From the NCBI GenBank assembly GCA_022510955.1, contig JAFLSM010000005.1, positions 1-62,675 on the forward strand: a stretch of DNA of 62,675 nucleotides, given 5' to 3'. Below the pieces are notes generated by a model, which was not told where the DNA came from, searched no databases, and saw nothing but the letters and a program-made list of their open reading frames with translations. Source of the DNA: Ruminococcus sp. GTDB lineage: Bacteria; Bacillota; Clostridia; Oscillospirales; Acutalibacteraceae. The first letter of the stretch is position 1. The number at the start of each line of letters is the position of its first letter. The position numbers and the translations under genes are program-made. Below are positions 8,485-17,576 of the stretch, in pieces.

Positions 8485-9242
8485 AAAATCTGCTGCTTAC
8501 AATTTCATATGACGGCAGACTGTTTCACGGCTGGCAGATTCAGCAGAATGCAATGACAGTGCAGGAGGCGTTTCAAACCGCACTCGGAAAAATTATCGGT
8601 GATGATTTTGATATTAAGGGATGCAGCAGGACTGACAGCGGAGTACATGCAAATATGTATTGCATCAGCCTTAAAACCTCGCACCCGATTGAGCCGATAA
8701 GACTTAAGGCTGCACTCAACAGGTGGTTGCCTCTGTCTATAGCTGTACTTGACTGCAAACAGGTGGATGATGAATTTCATGCCCGATACAGTTGTGTCAG
8801 CAAAGAATACATTTACAAAATCTGGAACAGTGAGGTTCGTAATCCGTTTTTGGATGGATATGCACTGCATTACAGGTATAAAATTGATGAAAAAATGCTC
8901 AACAGAGCGGCTCAGGCTTACATTGGGAGTCATGATTTTACATCATTTTGCACTATTGACAACCGAGAAATGGGCGATATGACACGCACCGTAAAGGCTT
9001 TTGAGGTGACAAGAGACGGTGACCTTGTGACAATGAAGGTTGAAGCTGACGGATTTTTATATAATATGGTGCGGATTATGGTGGGAACTTTGTTGAGGGT
9101 TCAGCAGGGGAAAATTCCCGAAAATGGTATAATGGAAATTATCAAGAAAAAGAATAGAAAATATGCAGGTCCTACAGCACAAGCTTGCGGACTGTATCTT
9201 AACAGGGTAAATTATGGTTTTAAGGACGATACCGAACAGTAA
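8454..9242 (+). CDS. truA: tRNA pseudouridine(38-40) synthase TruA
   Basis: TruA isomerises uridines 38-40 in the tRNA anticodon arm. From the ATG at 8454 the protein has 262 aa; the frame stays open further upstream but the extra residues are not TruA-like. The chosen start has GGAG seven bases upstream. The catalytic aspartate is D61 in CSRTDSGVHA, and the family motifs ISYDGRLFHGWQ and FLYNMVRIMVGTLL are present. The start overlaps ecfT by 31 bases. Confidence 0.95.
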   Translation: MQCDVSGSNVKNLLLTISYDGRLFHGWQIQQNAMTVQEAFQTALGKIIGDDFDIKGCSRTDSGVHANMYCISLKTSHPIEPIRLKAALNRWLPLSIAVLDCKQVDDEFHARYSCVSKEYIYKIWNSEVRNPFLDGYALHYRYKIDEKMLNRAAQAYIGSHDFTSFCTIDNREMGDMTRTVKAFEVTRDGDLVTMKVEADGFLYNMVRIMVGTLLRVQQGKIPENGIMEIIKKKNRKYAGPTAQACGLYLNRVNYGFKDDTEQ

Positions 9243-9302
9243 GCTTATAAGCGGTAATTGTGCGGTGTTGCTTTGCAGTTCACAAAAAAGGGAGTGAACA
9301 GG

Positions 9303-10601
9303 ATGTTAAAATTTAAAAAGGTAAAGGCTCGCTATAGCGAGAAGAAGAATACGAGAACTGATCGTGATGTTATAAGCTATGAGGATATACCGCTTGATGA
9401 CTATGAACTTGAGAAAACCGAGATTAGTCCCGAGGCGATTAAGCGTATTCTTATTGGTGTGGGCATTGCGATTGTAGCAGGTTTGATTGTCTTTGCTTTT
9501 TCTAATCGTGACAAGCTGACATGGGACAACATTTCAACCTGGTGGACATATGAAGTACTCGGCAATACAGGAAACGGCTTTCCTGTCAACATTGTCGGAT
9601 CTGAGGTTACGGCATCTAATATTGCAGTTACACAGGGCAGAGTTGCTTACGCCTCTGACACATCTTTTGTTACGCTTAACTCGACAGGCAGTGAGGTGGC
9701 AAATATTCAGCTTAGATACTCAAATCCTGTTATGAAAGCCAGTGGCAATAAGTATCTGACTTACGGATTAGGTGGTACAGAGTTTCAAATTTACAGCTTT
9801 GATGAAAAACTGTACGCAGGTGAAGAGAGCGAAAACATTTTTACGGGTGACATTGCGTCAAACGGAGTCTATTGCATTGTGACTGAGGGCAACGGATATT
9901 TGTCATCACTTTATGTATATAACAAAAATAATAACAGAATATTCAAATATTCTTTTTCGGAATATTACATAACCTCTGTGGCACTTAACAGTGATGGTTC
10001 CTGCGGTGTTGCATGTGGTATCACAAGTGAGGGCGGCGCAGTGAAAACTGCGGTATATATACTCGATTTCAGCAAGGAAGAGCCTAAGAGTATTTATACA
10101 ATTAACGGTGACAGCGTGATTGACTGCGAATACCTTGGTGATAACAGGGTTGCATTAATCGGTCAGTCGGCATCATACATAATTAAAAACGGTGACGAAA
10201 ATTTTGTTACTAACAGCTATGAGGACAGAACTCTTGCGAATTACTGTTTTAATACTGACACTCAGACATATACGATAGCACTTTCAAGAAGCGGTGACGG
10301 AAGAAGCTGTGCTTTATTACAATATAACAACAACGGTGACAACAAATGCTCGATTGACACGGAATATTCAGCTGAGTCAATTTCATCATATAAAGGTGTG
10401 ATTGGCGTTTTGGATGACAACATTGTGTATGTATATAATATTAACGGAACTCTCAGGAAAGCGTGCCGTACGGGAACAGGCTCAAAAAAATTAATACTTA
10501 CCGGTGAGAACGAGGTATGTATATTGAGTGCAAATCAGATAAGGCGTTTTGATTTGAATAATGCGTCAACTGATGATACTGTGATAATACAGGAGAATTG
10601 A
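9303..10601 (+). CDS. DUF5711-like membrane-anchored beta-propeller protein
   Basis: The protein has 432 aa from the ATG preceded by GGAGTGAACAGG. A basic, charged cytoplasmic tail of about 50 residues is followed by one membrane helix (ILIGVGIAIVAGLIVFAF) and a large extracellular part. The extracellular part has repeating blade-like stretches (VAYASDTSFVTLNSTG, YCFNTDTQTYTIALS), typical of a DUF5711 propeller. It is encoded two bases upstream of a CvpA-like gene. The function of the family is not known; a role at the envelope is an inference. Confidence 0.7.
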   Translation: MLKFKKVKARYSEKKNTRTDRDVISYEDIPLDDYELEKTEISPEAIKRILIGVGIAIVAGLIVFAFSNRDKLTWDNISTWWTYEVLGNTGNGFPVNIVGSEVTASNIAVTQGRVAYASDTSFVTLNSTGSEVANIQLRYSNPVMKASGNKYLTYGLGGTEFQIYSFDEKLYAGEESENIFTGDIASNGVYCIVTEGNGYLSSLYVYNKNNNRIFKYSFSEYYITSVALNSDGSCGVACGITSEGGAVKTAVYILDFSKEEPKSIYTINGDSVIDCEYLGDNRVALIGQSASYIIKNGDENFVTNSYEDRTLANYCFNTDTQTYTIALSRSGDGRSCALLQYNNNGDNKCSIDTEYSAESISSYKGVIGVLDDNIVYVYNINGTLRKACRTGTGSKKLILTGENEVCILSANQIRRFDLNNASTDDTVIIQEN

Positions 10602-10602
10602 T

Positions 10603-11265
10603 ATGTTGGCTGATATTATTATTGCGGTAATTATTGTAATTTTTATTATTATTGGTGTTAAGCGTGGAATAGGAAAGTCTGTTTTGGGCATAATTGGATT
10701 GTTTGTTACATACGGAGTGGCAAACGGACTTTCAAATTGGTTGTCGCAAATAATTTATAATTCTTTTTTAAAACAAACGGTTGTTGAGAATGTCAATAAC
10801 TATATGAGCAGTTATGGTTTGGATTATTTGTTTGAGAACAGTTTTTCGGCACTTCCCGAATGGATTAGATGGCTTGTGTCAATGTTCGGAGGAAACTCTG
10901 AGGGTGTAGCAAAATATGTGGCACAGGCAAATTATGCACAGTCAAGTGTAACTGATATGATTACTCAAACACTTGAAACAATGACCGTATCTGCGATTAG
11001 GATTGTTTTAATGATTGTGCTGTTTATTTTAATATCTATCATTGTCAGAAAACTTATTAAATCTGCTTTAAAGATATTTAAGGTACCTGTGTTAAAGCAG
11101 GTGAACGGATTTTTGGGCGGTGTGCTCGGTGCATTCAACGGCGTTTTGTGTGTTTGGATTTTTGTAAATGTATTATGTATTATTGAACAGATTACTGCCA
11201 ATGATATTACATCAAACGAACTTATTAACGGTTCTTTGTTCAGATTTTTCAGCCTTACGGCTTAA
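10603..11265 (+). CDS. CvpA family membrane protein
   Basis: The 220-aa protein has about four membrane helices (ADIIIAVIIVIFIIIGVKRG at the N-terminus, then near 30-50, 125-150 and 170-195). The N-terminal GxxRG-like turn and central amphipathic region match CvpA (colicin V production) proteins. These are linked to envelope stress and secretion, without a defined reaction. AGGAG lies eight bases before the ATG. The gene sits between the DUF5711-like gene and pgsA with short gaps, consistent with one membrane-related operon. Confidence 0.75.
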   Translation: MLADIIIAVIIVIFIIIGVKRGIGKSVLGIIGLFVTYGVANGLSNWLSQIIYNSFLKQTVVENVNNYMSSYGLDYLFENSFSALPEWIRWLVSMFGGNSEGVAKYVAQANYAQSSVTDMITQTLETMTVSAIRIVLMIVLFILISIIVRKLIKSALKIFKVPVLKQVNGFLGGVLGAFNGVLCVWIFVNVLCIIEQITANDITSNELINGSLFRFFSLTA

Positions 11266-11285
11266 ATATATTAAGGGTGAATTTG

Positions 11286-11894
11286 ATGGAAAATGATAAT
11301 AAAACTACTGATAAAAAAGAGGTTTGGAATTTTAAGTTTTCTGACCTGTTTACTGTTCCGAATTTGATAACATATATCAGGTTTATTTTAATAATACCGT
11401 TTGCGTACTTCTTTTTGAAGGAACAGTATATTAATTCGGCAATTTGTATTGGATTGTCGGGACTTTCAGACTGCTTTGACGGTTTAGCTGCAAGGAAACT
11501 GAATCAGGTAACATCTCTAGGAAAAATACTTGACCCAATCGCCGACAAGGTGACATTGCTCGTCGTTGTGTTGTGTATGGTTATTCTGGTTCCTGTGGTA
11601 CTTCCGATACTGATTGTGCTGTTGCTTAAGGATGTGCTGATGCTTTTGGGTGGTACTGACCTTATCAACAAGGGAATTACTCCTCCTGCTGCAAAGTGGT
11701 ATGGCAAGGTCGGCACAGTTGTGTTTTACATTTCAGTGTGCATAATTGTGTTCCTTAAGGCGATATTGAATTATGAAAACTTTGCTCTTGACCTTACTTT
11801 GCTTTCAGTGACAGCGCTGACTATGGTTTTTGCTCTTTTTCAATATGGCAAAATTTATATTCAGCTTGTTAAAGAATATAATGAAGAGTTTTAA
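11286..11894 (+). CDS. pgsA: CDP-diacylglycerol-glycerol-3-phosphate 3-phosphatidyltransferase
   Basis: PgsA makes phosphatidylglycerolphosphate, the committed step to phosphatidylglycerol. The CDP-alcohol phosphotransferase signature is complete: DCFDGLAARKL followed by GKILDPIADKV, with all expected aspartates. Several membrane helices span the 202 aa. ATG at 11286 is preferred over the in-frame GTG at 11277, because AAGGG lies eight bases before it and overlaps the GTG. It is the last gene of the run that began at 9303. Confidence 0.9.
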   Translation: MENDNKTTDKKEVWNFKFSDLFTVPNLITYIRFILIIPFAYFFLKEQYINSAICIGLSGLSDCFDGLAARKLNQVTSLGKILDPIADKVTLLVVVLCMVILVPVVLPILIVLLLKDVLMLLGGTDLINKGITPPAAKWYGKVGTVVFYISVCIIVFLKAILNYENFALDLTLLSVTALTMVFALFQYGKIYIQLVKEYNEEF

Positions 11895-11936
11895 AATTAA
11901 AAAACAAAATTAATGATACAATATTACAAATTTCCA

Positions 11937-11965
11937 TTGAAATTTAATGTTTCAGCCTATATAAT
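11937..11965 (+). promoter_or_regulatory. Promoter of the Clp ATPase gene
   Basis: TTGAAA (11937-11942) and TATAAT (11960-11965) have a 17-bp spacer, leaving a leader of about 80 bases with a small hairpin (aacg...cgtt). I see neither a CIRCE element nor a clear CtsR tandem repeat. Confidence 0.65.
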
Positions 11966-12051
11966 AGTTTTGTAATTACTATTAAACGGCAAAATGTCGT
12001 TGTTAAATATGACACAACTATTGAAAGTATTTTATATATAAGGAGATTATT

Positions 12052-14391
12052 ATGCTTTGTAGCAAGTGTGGAAAACGACCTGCGGTTGTTTTTGTTTCTA
12101 ATAATGCGTCTACTGATGCGCCTGCAGGATATTGCTTGTCCTGTGCAAAAGAACTGGGCATTAAGCCTGTCGAAGATTTGATTAGCAAGATGGGAATTTC
12201 AGATGAAGATCTTGAAAATGTACAGGATCAGATGAATTCCTTAATGCAGAATATTGGTGAGGGCGGTGACCTTTCACAGCTTATGGAACAGCTTGGCGCA
12301 GATAATTTGGCTGAGCAGATGGGTGATATGGTTGACGGCAGTGAGGATGACGACTTTGCTCACGGTGCACCGGCGTTTCCTGCTTTCTTTAATAATATTT
12401 TTGGCAGCAACAAGACTGAAAAAGGTGCTAAAGACAGCGATAATGCCGGCGGCAAAAAGAAAAAGGAAAAGAAAGATAAGAACAGAAAGCACATTAACCT
12501 GTATTGTGAAGATTTGACAAGAAAGGCGAGAGAGGGTAAGGTTGACTGCATTATTGGCAGAGAGACCGAAATTGAGCGTGTGATTCAGATTTTGTCACGA
12601 CGCACAAAAAATAATCCTTGCCTTATTGGTGAGCCGGGTGTCGGTAAGACTGCGATTGCCGAGGGATTGGCTCTTAGAATTGCAAACGGTGATGTTCCGC
12701 AGAGACTTAAGAATAAGGAAATTCAACTTCTTGATTTGACTTCTCTTGTTGCGGGAACTCAATTCAGAGGTCAGTTTGAAAGCAGAATTAAAGGTCTTGT
12801 TTCTGAAATTAAAGAAAGCGGAAACATTATTCTGTTTATTGACGAGGTTCACAGCCTTGTGGGTACTGGTGACAACGAGGGCACGATGAATGCCGCTAAT
12901 ATTTTGAAGCCCGCGCTTTCTCGTGGTGAGGTTCAGGTTATTGGTGCAACAACCTTTAATGAATACAGAAAATACATAGAGAAAGATTCGGCACTTGAAA
13001 GAAGATTTCAGCCTGTAAAGGTGGGCGAACCTACCATTGCGCAGACTATTGATGTAATTGCAGGTGTTAAGAACTATTATGAGAATCATCACAGAGTTAT
13101 TGTTGATGATGATGTGGTAAGAAAGACGGTTGTACTGTCTGAAAGATATATTACTGACAGATTTTTGCCTGATAAGGCGATTGACCTTCTTGATGAAAGT
13201 TGTGCTTGTGCTGCACTTCGCAACAAGAATATGGAGCGTTATGACAAGCTAACTGATGAAAGACAAAAGCTGACGCTTAAAAAAGAGGAACTTTCTACAG
13301 CTGATGAGATTAACTATGAGGCTGTTGCAGAGGTAAATACAAGTCTTGCAAAGATTGACAGTGAGATTTCAAGCATTGATCCGGATACATTGACATCAAG
13401 AGTGACAGAAGAGGATATCGCTAAAGTAATTGAGCTTTGGACAGGTATTCCTGCATCACGAATCAGGGAAAACGAGCTTGCAAAGCTCGCTGACCTTGAG
13501 GATGAATTAAAGAAGAAAATCATCGGTCAGGATGAAGCTGTAAAGGTGCTTGCATCGGCTATCAGACGCAGCAGATGCCAGATTTCTCCAAGAAGACGAC
13601 CTGCATCATTTATCTTTGTAGGTCCTACAGGTGTGGGTAAGACAGAACTTGTTAAGGTTCTCAGTCAACAGCTGTTTGATACTCCTGAAACCTTAATCAG
13701 ACTTGATATGTCAGAATTTATGGAGAAGCATTCGGTGTCAAAGATTATTGGTTCACCGCCTGGATATGTTGGCTATGACGAGGCAGGTCAGGTGACTGAA
13801 AAGGTGCGCCGCCGTCCTTATTCGGTGTTGCTTTTTGACGAGATTGAAAAGGCACATCCGGATGTACTCAACATTCTTCTGCAAATTCTTGACGAGGGCA
13901 AAGTAACAGATGCTCACGGCAGAGCCGTAAATTTTGAGAACACTGTAATTGTAATGACCTCAAACGCAGGTTCAACTTCATACGAAACTGCGCTTGGTTT
14001 TGGCAAAACACAGGAGGATGCCTCAAAGGAAAAGGTTATGAAGGCTTTGTCAGAATTCCTCCGACCAGAATTTATTGCAAGAGTTGATGAGGTAATTGTG
14101 TTCAACAGCCTTAACGAGCAGGAATTTGTAAAGATTGCGGAACTTATGCTTGAAGAGTATGTGCCGTCACTTGAAGAAAAGCACATTAAATTTACTTTTG
14201 ATGACAAGGTATGTGAGTATCTTGCAAAGAAGTCGTGCAGTGGCAACAGCGGTGCCCGTGACTTGCGCAATACGATTAGGCGTGAGGTTGAGGAGCAGAT
14301 TGCGAATGCAATGATTAGCTCAGGAATTGGCGAATTAATCGGTATGCATGCAACAAGTGATGGAGAAAAGGTTGAATTGCAAACAATTTGA
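12052..14391 (+). CDS. ClpE-like AAA+ unfoldase with N-terminal zinc finger
   Basis: The 779-aa protein is a class I Clp/Hsp100 ATPase. Its N-terminus has a four-cysteine zinc finger (C3, C6, C28, C31), as in ClpE, instead of the ClpN repeat of ClpC. A Lys-rich linker leads to AAA1 ([13 protein letters not shown] near 194), a short coiled middle domain (about 400-450), and AAA2 ([13 protein letters not shown] near 524, [20 protein letters not shown]). The C-terminal D2-small domain follows. It likely unfolds proteins for ClpP. It has its own promoter and a good ribosome site (AAGGAG). The ClpE label rests on the zinc finger. Confidence 0.88.
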   Translation: MLCSKCGKRPAVVFVSNNASTDAPAGYCLSCAKELGIKPVEDLISKMGISDEDLENVQDQMNSLMQNIGEGGDLSQLMEQLGADNLAEQMGDMVDGSEDDDFAHGAPAFPAFFNNIFGSNKTEKGAKDSDNAGGKKKKEKKDKNRKHINLYCEDLTRKAREGKVDCIIGRETEIERVIQILSRRTKNNPCLIGEPGVGKTAIAEGLALRIANGDVPQRLKNKEIQLLDLTSLVAGTQFRGQFESRIKGLVSEIKESGNIILFIDEVHSLVGTGDNEGTMNAANILKPALSRGEVQVIGATTFNEYRKYIEKDSALERRFQPVKVGEPTIAQTIDVIAGVKNYYENHHRVIVDDDVVRKTVVLSERYITDRFLPDKAIDLLDESCACAALRNKNMERYDKLTDERQKLTLKKEELSTADEINYEAVAEVNTSLAKIDSEISSIDPDTLTSRVTEEDIAKVIELWTGIPASRIRENELAKLADLEDELKKKIIGQDEAVKVLASAIRRSRCQISPRRRPASFIFVGPTGVGKTELVKVLSQQLFDTPETLIRLDMSEFMEKHSVSKIIGSPPGYVGYDEAGQVTEKVRRRPYSVLLFDEIEKAHPDVLNILLQILDEGKVTDAHGRAVNFENTVIVMTSNAGSTSYETALGFGKTQEDASKEKVMKALSEFLRPEFIARVDEVIVFNSLNEQEFVKIAELMLEEYVPSLEEKHIKFTFDDKVCEYLAKKSCSGNSGARDLRNTIRREVEEQIANAMISSGIGELIGMHATSDGEKVELQTI

Positions 14392-14471
14392 TGTGGTTTG
14401 CATTTGATATTCAGACATATACTTATAAATTGCGTATTTCAAAATTGTATAATATTTAATTAAAAAAATAC

Positions 14472-14500
14472 TTGACTTTGCAACAGTTTAGTGATATAAT
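14472..14500 (+). promoter_or_regulatory. Promoter of tRNA-Gly
   Basis: TTGACT (14472-14477) and TATAAT (14495-14500) have a 17-bp spacer, and the tRNA starts 18 bases later. Confidence 0.8.
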
Positions 14501-14517
14501 TAAGCTGTTGCAGAGAT

Positions 14518-14591
14518 GCGGATGTAGTTTAGTGGTAGAACTCCAGCCTTCCAAGCTGGTCGTGTGGGTTCGATTCCCATCATCCGCTCCA
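14518..14591 (+). tRNA. tRNA-Gly (anticodon UCC)
   Basis: The acceptor arms GCGGATG and CATCCGC pair fully. The anticodon stem CCAGC/GCTGG encloses CTTCCAA with TCC at 14550-14552. The T-arm carries GTTCGATTC, and CCA is encoded. It has its own promoter and terminator. Confidence 0.97.
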
Positions 14592-14622
14592 AACGCCCTT
14601 ATAAAAAGGGCGTTATTTTTTT
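14592..14622 (+). terminator. Rho-independent terminator after tRNA-Gly
   Basis: The stem AACGCCCTT/AAGGGCGTT is followed by a run of seven T with one A before it. Confidence 0.9.
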
Positions 14623-14713
14623 GCCTTAAACAAGCAAAAATGCCGATATATTCAGAATTAATTAGAATTTGATTAAAAAGGTTGCAAAGCTGTAATGTAA
14701 CGGATGAAGGTTT

Positions 14714-14742
14714 TTGACTTGAATCTTACTATCTTTTATAAT
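14714..14742 (+). promoter_or_regulatory. Promoter 1 in the polysaccharide leader
   Basis: TTGACT (14714-14719) and TATAAT (14737-14742) have a 17-bp spacer. No reading frame follows within 450 bp. Confidence 0.55.
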
Positions 14743-14931
14743 GCATTATAATGATATTCAATAGAAAGGTAGGTATTTTTGGCAGATTTGGTACTGAACT
14801 TCATCCTTTTTTTGACAAGCGTTAGTCTGTCAGTGTATTGTTCTTATACAACACAAAATCTACACTGCTCTCTCATTGGCGATTAGTATTAAAATGACTG
14901 AATTTCTCAGTAAAATGTTTGAATGAATTTG

Positions 14932-14960
14932 TTGATTTTTAAGGTAATCTATATTATAAT
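14932..14960 (+). promoter_or_regulatory. Promoter 2 in the polysaccharide leader
   Basis: TTGATT (14932-14937) and TATAAT (14955-14960) have a 17-bp spacer. It would give a leader of about 250 bases before the first polysaccharide gene. Confidence 0.6.
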
Positions 14961-14966
14961 GATTAA

Positions 14967-15219
14967 GAATGAGTAAATCAACGATTATATAAGGTTTTGT
15001 GAATTGTAAAATAATTATATTGATATTTTACTTTATATTTTAAGAGGAATCCCAAATTTGTGTTTTTTTGTAATAAATAACTGCCACTTATTTATTATGA
15101 TGAATATTAAGTCATCCTTAAAATTCACAAATTGATTGTTTTCGTTGTTTTGGTCAAGATACACAATAACGCATGTAGACTTAGTGAGAGTTATGATGTG
15201 TTTTTGAGGATGAACATAA
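14967..15219 (+). other. Untranslated leader of the polysaccharide operon
   Basis: Very AT-rich DNA without a convincing reading frame. A T-rich stretch (tgtgtttttttg) occurs near 15060, but I see no strong stem before it. I recognise neither a JUMPstart/ops core nor a known riboswitch. A long leader before a large polysaccharide operon would suit processive antitermination; that is inference. Confidence 0.4.
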
Positions 15220-15873
15220 TTGGAAATAATGGAAAATAAAGTAACCTGTTATTACGGTAGGGAAAGTGCTGTTGAAAATATGATAGTTAAGAAACGGATT
15301 TTATACTTATGCGTCAAAAGAATATTTGATGTTATGCTTTCCTTAATAGGATTAATGCTATTTTTAATTCCTATGCTTATTATAATAATATGTATTTGTA
15401 TAGACTCTCCCGGTTCACCTATTTTTAAGCAAAAGCGGATAGGTAAAAACGGCGAGGTTTTTGTGATGTATAAATTTCGTTCAATGTATATAGATGCCCC
15501 TAATGAAAAATCCACAGCGTCGTTTTTAGATTCTGAAAAATACATAACTAAAGTAGGATTATTTATTCGGAAAACAAGTCTTGATGAATTACCTCAGTTA
15601 ATTAACATATTATTAGGAAATATGTCAATTGTTGGTTTCAGACCTGTTTGTGTTACAGAAGAAAAACTAACAAAATTGAGAGCTGATAATGGTGTTTTTG
15701 CGGTTAAGCCGGGATTAACCGGATTAGCTCAGATTAACGGCAGAGATGATTTGACTGATGAAGAAAAGGTTATCTTGGATAAAGAGTATGCAGAAAATAT
15801 GTCTGTTATTTTGGATTTAAAGTGTATATTTAAAACCATTGCGGTTGTATTGACGCAAAAAGGTGTAAAGTAA
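15220..15873 (+). CDS. Priming sugar-phosphate transferase (PF02397)
   Basis: This enzyme starts each repeat unit by moving a sugar-1-phosphate from a UDP-sugar to undecaprenyl phosphate. The 217-aa protein is the short form: one membrane helix (MLFLIPMLIIIICICI) and the catalytic core with SPIFKQKRIGKNG, YKFRSMY, TSLDELPQLINIL, GFRPV and KPGLTGLAQINGRDD. The TTG start at 15220 has GAGGA nine bases upstream; an ATG three codons later is the alternative. It is the first gene of the polysaccharide locus. The sugar could be a FucNAc or related N-acetyl sugar given CapEFG downstream, which is inference. Confidence 0.9.
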   Translation: MEIMENKVTCYYGRESAVENMIVKKRILYLCVKRIFDVMLSLIGLMLFLIPMLIIIICICIDSPGSPIFKQKRIGKNGEVFVMYKFRSMYIDAPNEKSTASFLDSEKYITKVGLFIRKTSLDELPQLINILLGNMSIVGFRPVCVTEEKLTKLRADNGVFAVKPGLTGLAQINGRDDLTDEEKVILDKEYAENMSVILDLKCIFKTIAVVLTQKGVK

Positions 15874-15907
15874 TTTTATGTTAGATTAAGGAGTTGTTAG
15901 TAGAATT

Positions 15908-16732
15908 ATGAATAATTCATTTAATAAAACTAAGATTTCGCCATTCAGTCAGGAAATACGACTTTCGGAAATCTTAAGCCTTTTATTTACTAAATTACCA
16001 TTTATTTTAATAGCCGGAATAGTTTTATGTTCTTGTTCTTTTTTATTTTCAAAATTTTTTATAAGTCCAAAGTATGAAACATATGTTACACTGTTTGTTT
16101 ACAATAACCCTGAACAAGGCGGTAAATCCGAATCTATAAACAATAACGACCTTTTGGCGGCAGAGAGCCTTGCACAGACATATAAGGTAATATTAGGAAG
16201 CAATGTTGTCCTTGATTCTGTAATGGACGAAGTAAAGGAAACTAACAATGTTAGTATATCAAGAAACGAACTACAAAACTATATTGATGTAAGTGTTGTT
16301 GATGAAACCCAGCTTCTTAAACTAACCGTTAGAACAAATGATGCCAACTTGTCTTATTATGTAGCAAATGCTTTTGCAAAGGTTTCTCCTCAGGAGATAG
16401 TCAGAGTTACAAAGGCAGGCGGTGTTGAGGTAGTTGACCATGCAGAAATTTCATCAAAGCCTTCATCACCAAATGTATTGATGTACAGTATTTACGGATT
16501 TTTTGCAGGAGCTATTATTTGTTCATTATATTTTATAATAAGAATGATGACAGATAATACAATCTATACAGTCGGTGACATAGAAAATACTGTTGAAGCT
16601 TCAGTTTTAGGGTCAATACCTAAATTTAACCTGAATGGTGAAGATAACAGACCTTGGACAGCGATAAGAGGAGGTGCCTTTAGTTATGATCATAACAAAC
16701 GAAGGACAAGCACAAACGAAAGTGAAGAATAA
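15908..16732 (+). CDS. Wzz/CpsC-type chain-length regulator
   Basis: This membrane protein controls polysaccharide length and activates the partner tyrosine kinase. The 274 aa hold two membrane helices (about 32-54 and 194-214) around an extracellular domain, the layout of firmicute CpsC/YveK. Polar residues follow the second helix. AAGGAG precedes the ATG. It overlaps the kinase gene by 47 bases, so the two are coupled, as in other BY-kinase systems. Confidence 0.88.
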   Translation: MNNSFNKTKISPFSQEIRLSEILSLLFTKLPFILIAGIVLCSCSFLFSKFFISPKYETYVTLFVYNNPEQGGKSESINNNDLLAAESLAQTYKVILGSNVVLDSVMDEVKETNNVSISRNELQNYIDVSVVDETQLLKLTVRTNDANLSYYVANAFAKVSPQEIVRVTKAGGVEVVDHAEISSKPSSPNVLMYSIYGFFAGAIICSLYFIIRMMTDNTIYTVGDIENTVEASVLGSIPKFNLNGEDNRPWTAIRGGAFSYDHNKRRTSTNESEE

Positions 16733-17429
16733 TAGTTACTTTTTAATTTCGGAAAACAGTCCGTTTGCCATTAAAGAATCATATATAAAATTAAGAACAA
16801 ATCTGATGTTCAGCCTTTGTGCGGACGGAAAAAATCCGTGCAAGGTATTTGCCTTGACGAGTCCGAATGCTTCGGAAGGAAAAAGTACCACTGCAGCAAA
16901 TATAGCTATTAGTTTTGCTATGCTTGGAAAAAAGACTCTGATTATCGATACTGATATGAGAAAACCTAAACAGAATAGGTTATGGGATATAAAAGCAAAA
17001 ACCGGATTAAGTGACTTATTAGCACAGGTTAATCCGTGCGAAGTATTTGAAATCAAGGATTTACCGCTATCGGTTATTTGTGCAGGCAATACACCGCCAA
17101 ATCCATCCGAACTTATATCGTCCGCAAATATGTCAGGGCTTTTAAAGGCTGTTAAGGGAATGTTTGATTATGTAATAATTGACACTCCTCCTATAAACAC
17201 GGTAGCTGATGCTCAGATCATATCCCGTTTGGTTGACGGTACTATTTTATTGGTGCGTTCGGGAAAGACAAAAAAGAATGATGTGATGTTTGCGCTTAAT
17301 TCTTTGAAACAGGCAAATGGAAACCTTTCGGGCATTGTACTAAATGATATTGATTTAAAATCATCCAAGTATTCATATAAATATAACTACTATAAGAAAT
17401 ATAGTTATAATTATGAAGATTACAATTAA
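16686..17429 (+). CDS. CpsD/CapB-type tyrosine kinase (BY-kinase)
   Basis: A cytoplasmic kinase that autophosphorylates on a C-terminal tyrosine cluster and controls polymerisation and export. From the ATG at 16686 (GAGG 11 bases upstream) it has 247 aa. Walker A SPNASEGKST lies at 58-67 and Walker A' LIIDTDMRKP follows. Walker B is VIIDTPPI. The tail is Tyr-rich (KYSYKYNYYKKYSYNYEDYN). A GTG at 16674 is a less likely start. The kinase needs the CpsC-type protein encoded just before. Confidence 0.92.
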   Translation: MIITNEGQAQTKVKNNSYFLISENSPFAIKESYIKLRTNLMFSLCADGKNPCKVFALTSPNASEGKSTTAANIAISFAMLGKKTLIIDTDMRKPKQNRLWDIKAKTGLSDLLAQVNPCEVFEIKDLPLSVICAGNTPPNPSELISSANMSGLLKAVKGMFDYVIIDTPPINTVADAQIISRLVDGTILLVRSGKTKKNDVMFALNSLKQANGNLSGIVLNDIDLKSSKYSYKYNYYKKYSYNYEDYN

Positions 17430-17576
17430 GAAAAAATCTGTTGGGCGAAAAATGGTATGACATTATGACGCAAACATATTGTATGCTTAATACAATATAA
17501 TTTTGCATTTTGTATCAGTCTTACCTTGCTAAAAACAAAAGAGATCTATTTGAATTAAAAAAGCGAGGGAGTACAT

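Noticed and set aside
12595-13092. 165-aa reading frame opposite the Clp ATPase gene
   Set aside because: Shadow frame of a conserved AAA+ domain, with no family resemblance.
14788-14891. Possible third copy of the 158-bp element (ggtactgaac ... acacaaaatctac ... gattagtatt)
   Set aside because: The right half resembles the element end and the inner acaaaatct block, but the left end is poor and the length is shorter. It may be a degenerate copy; not listed as a feature.
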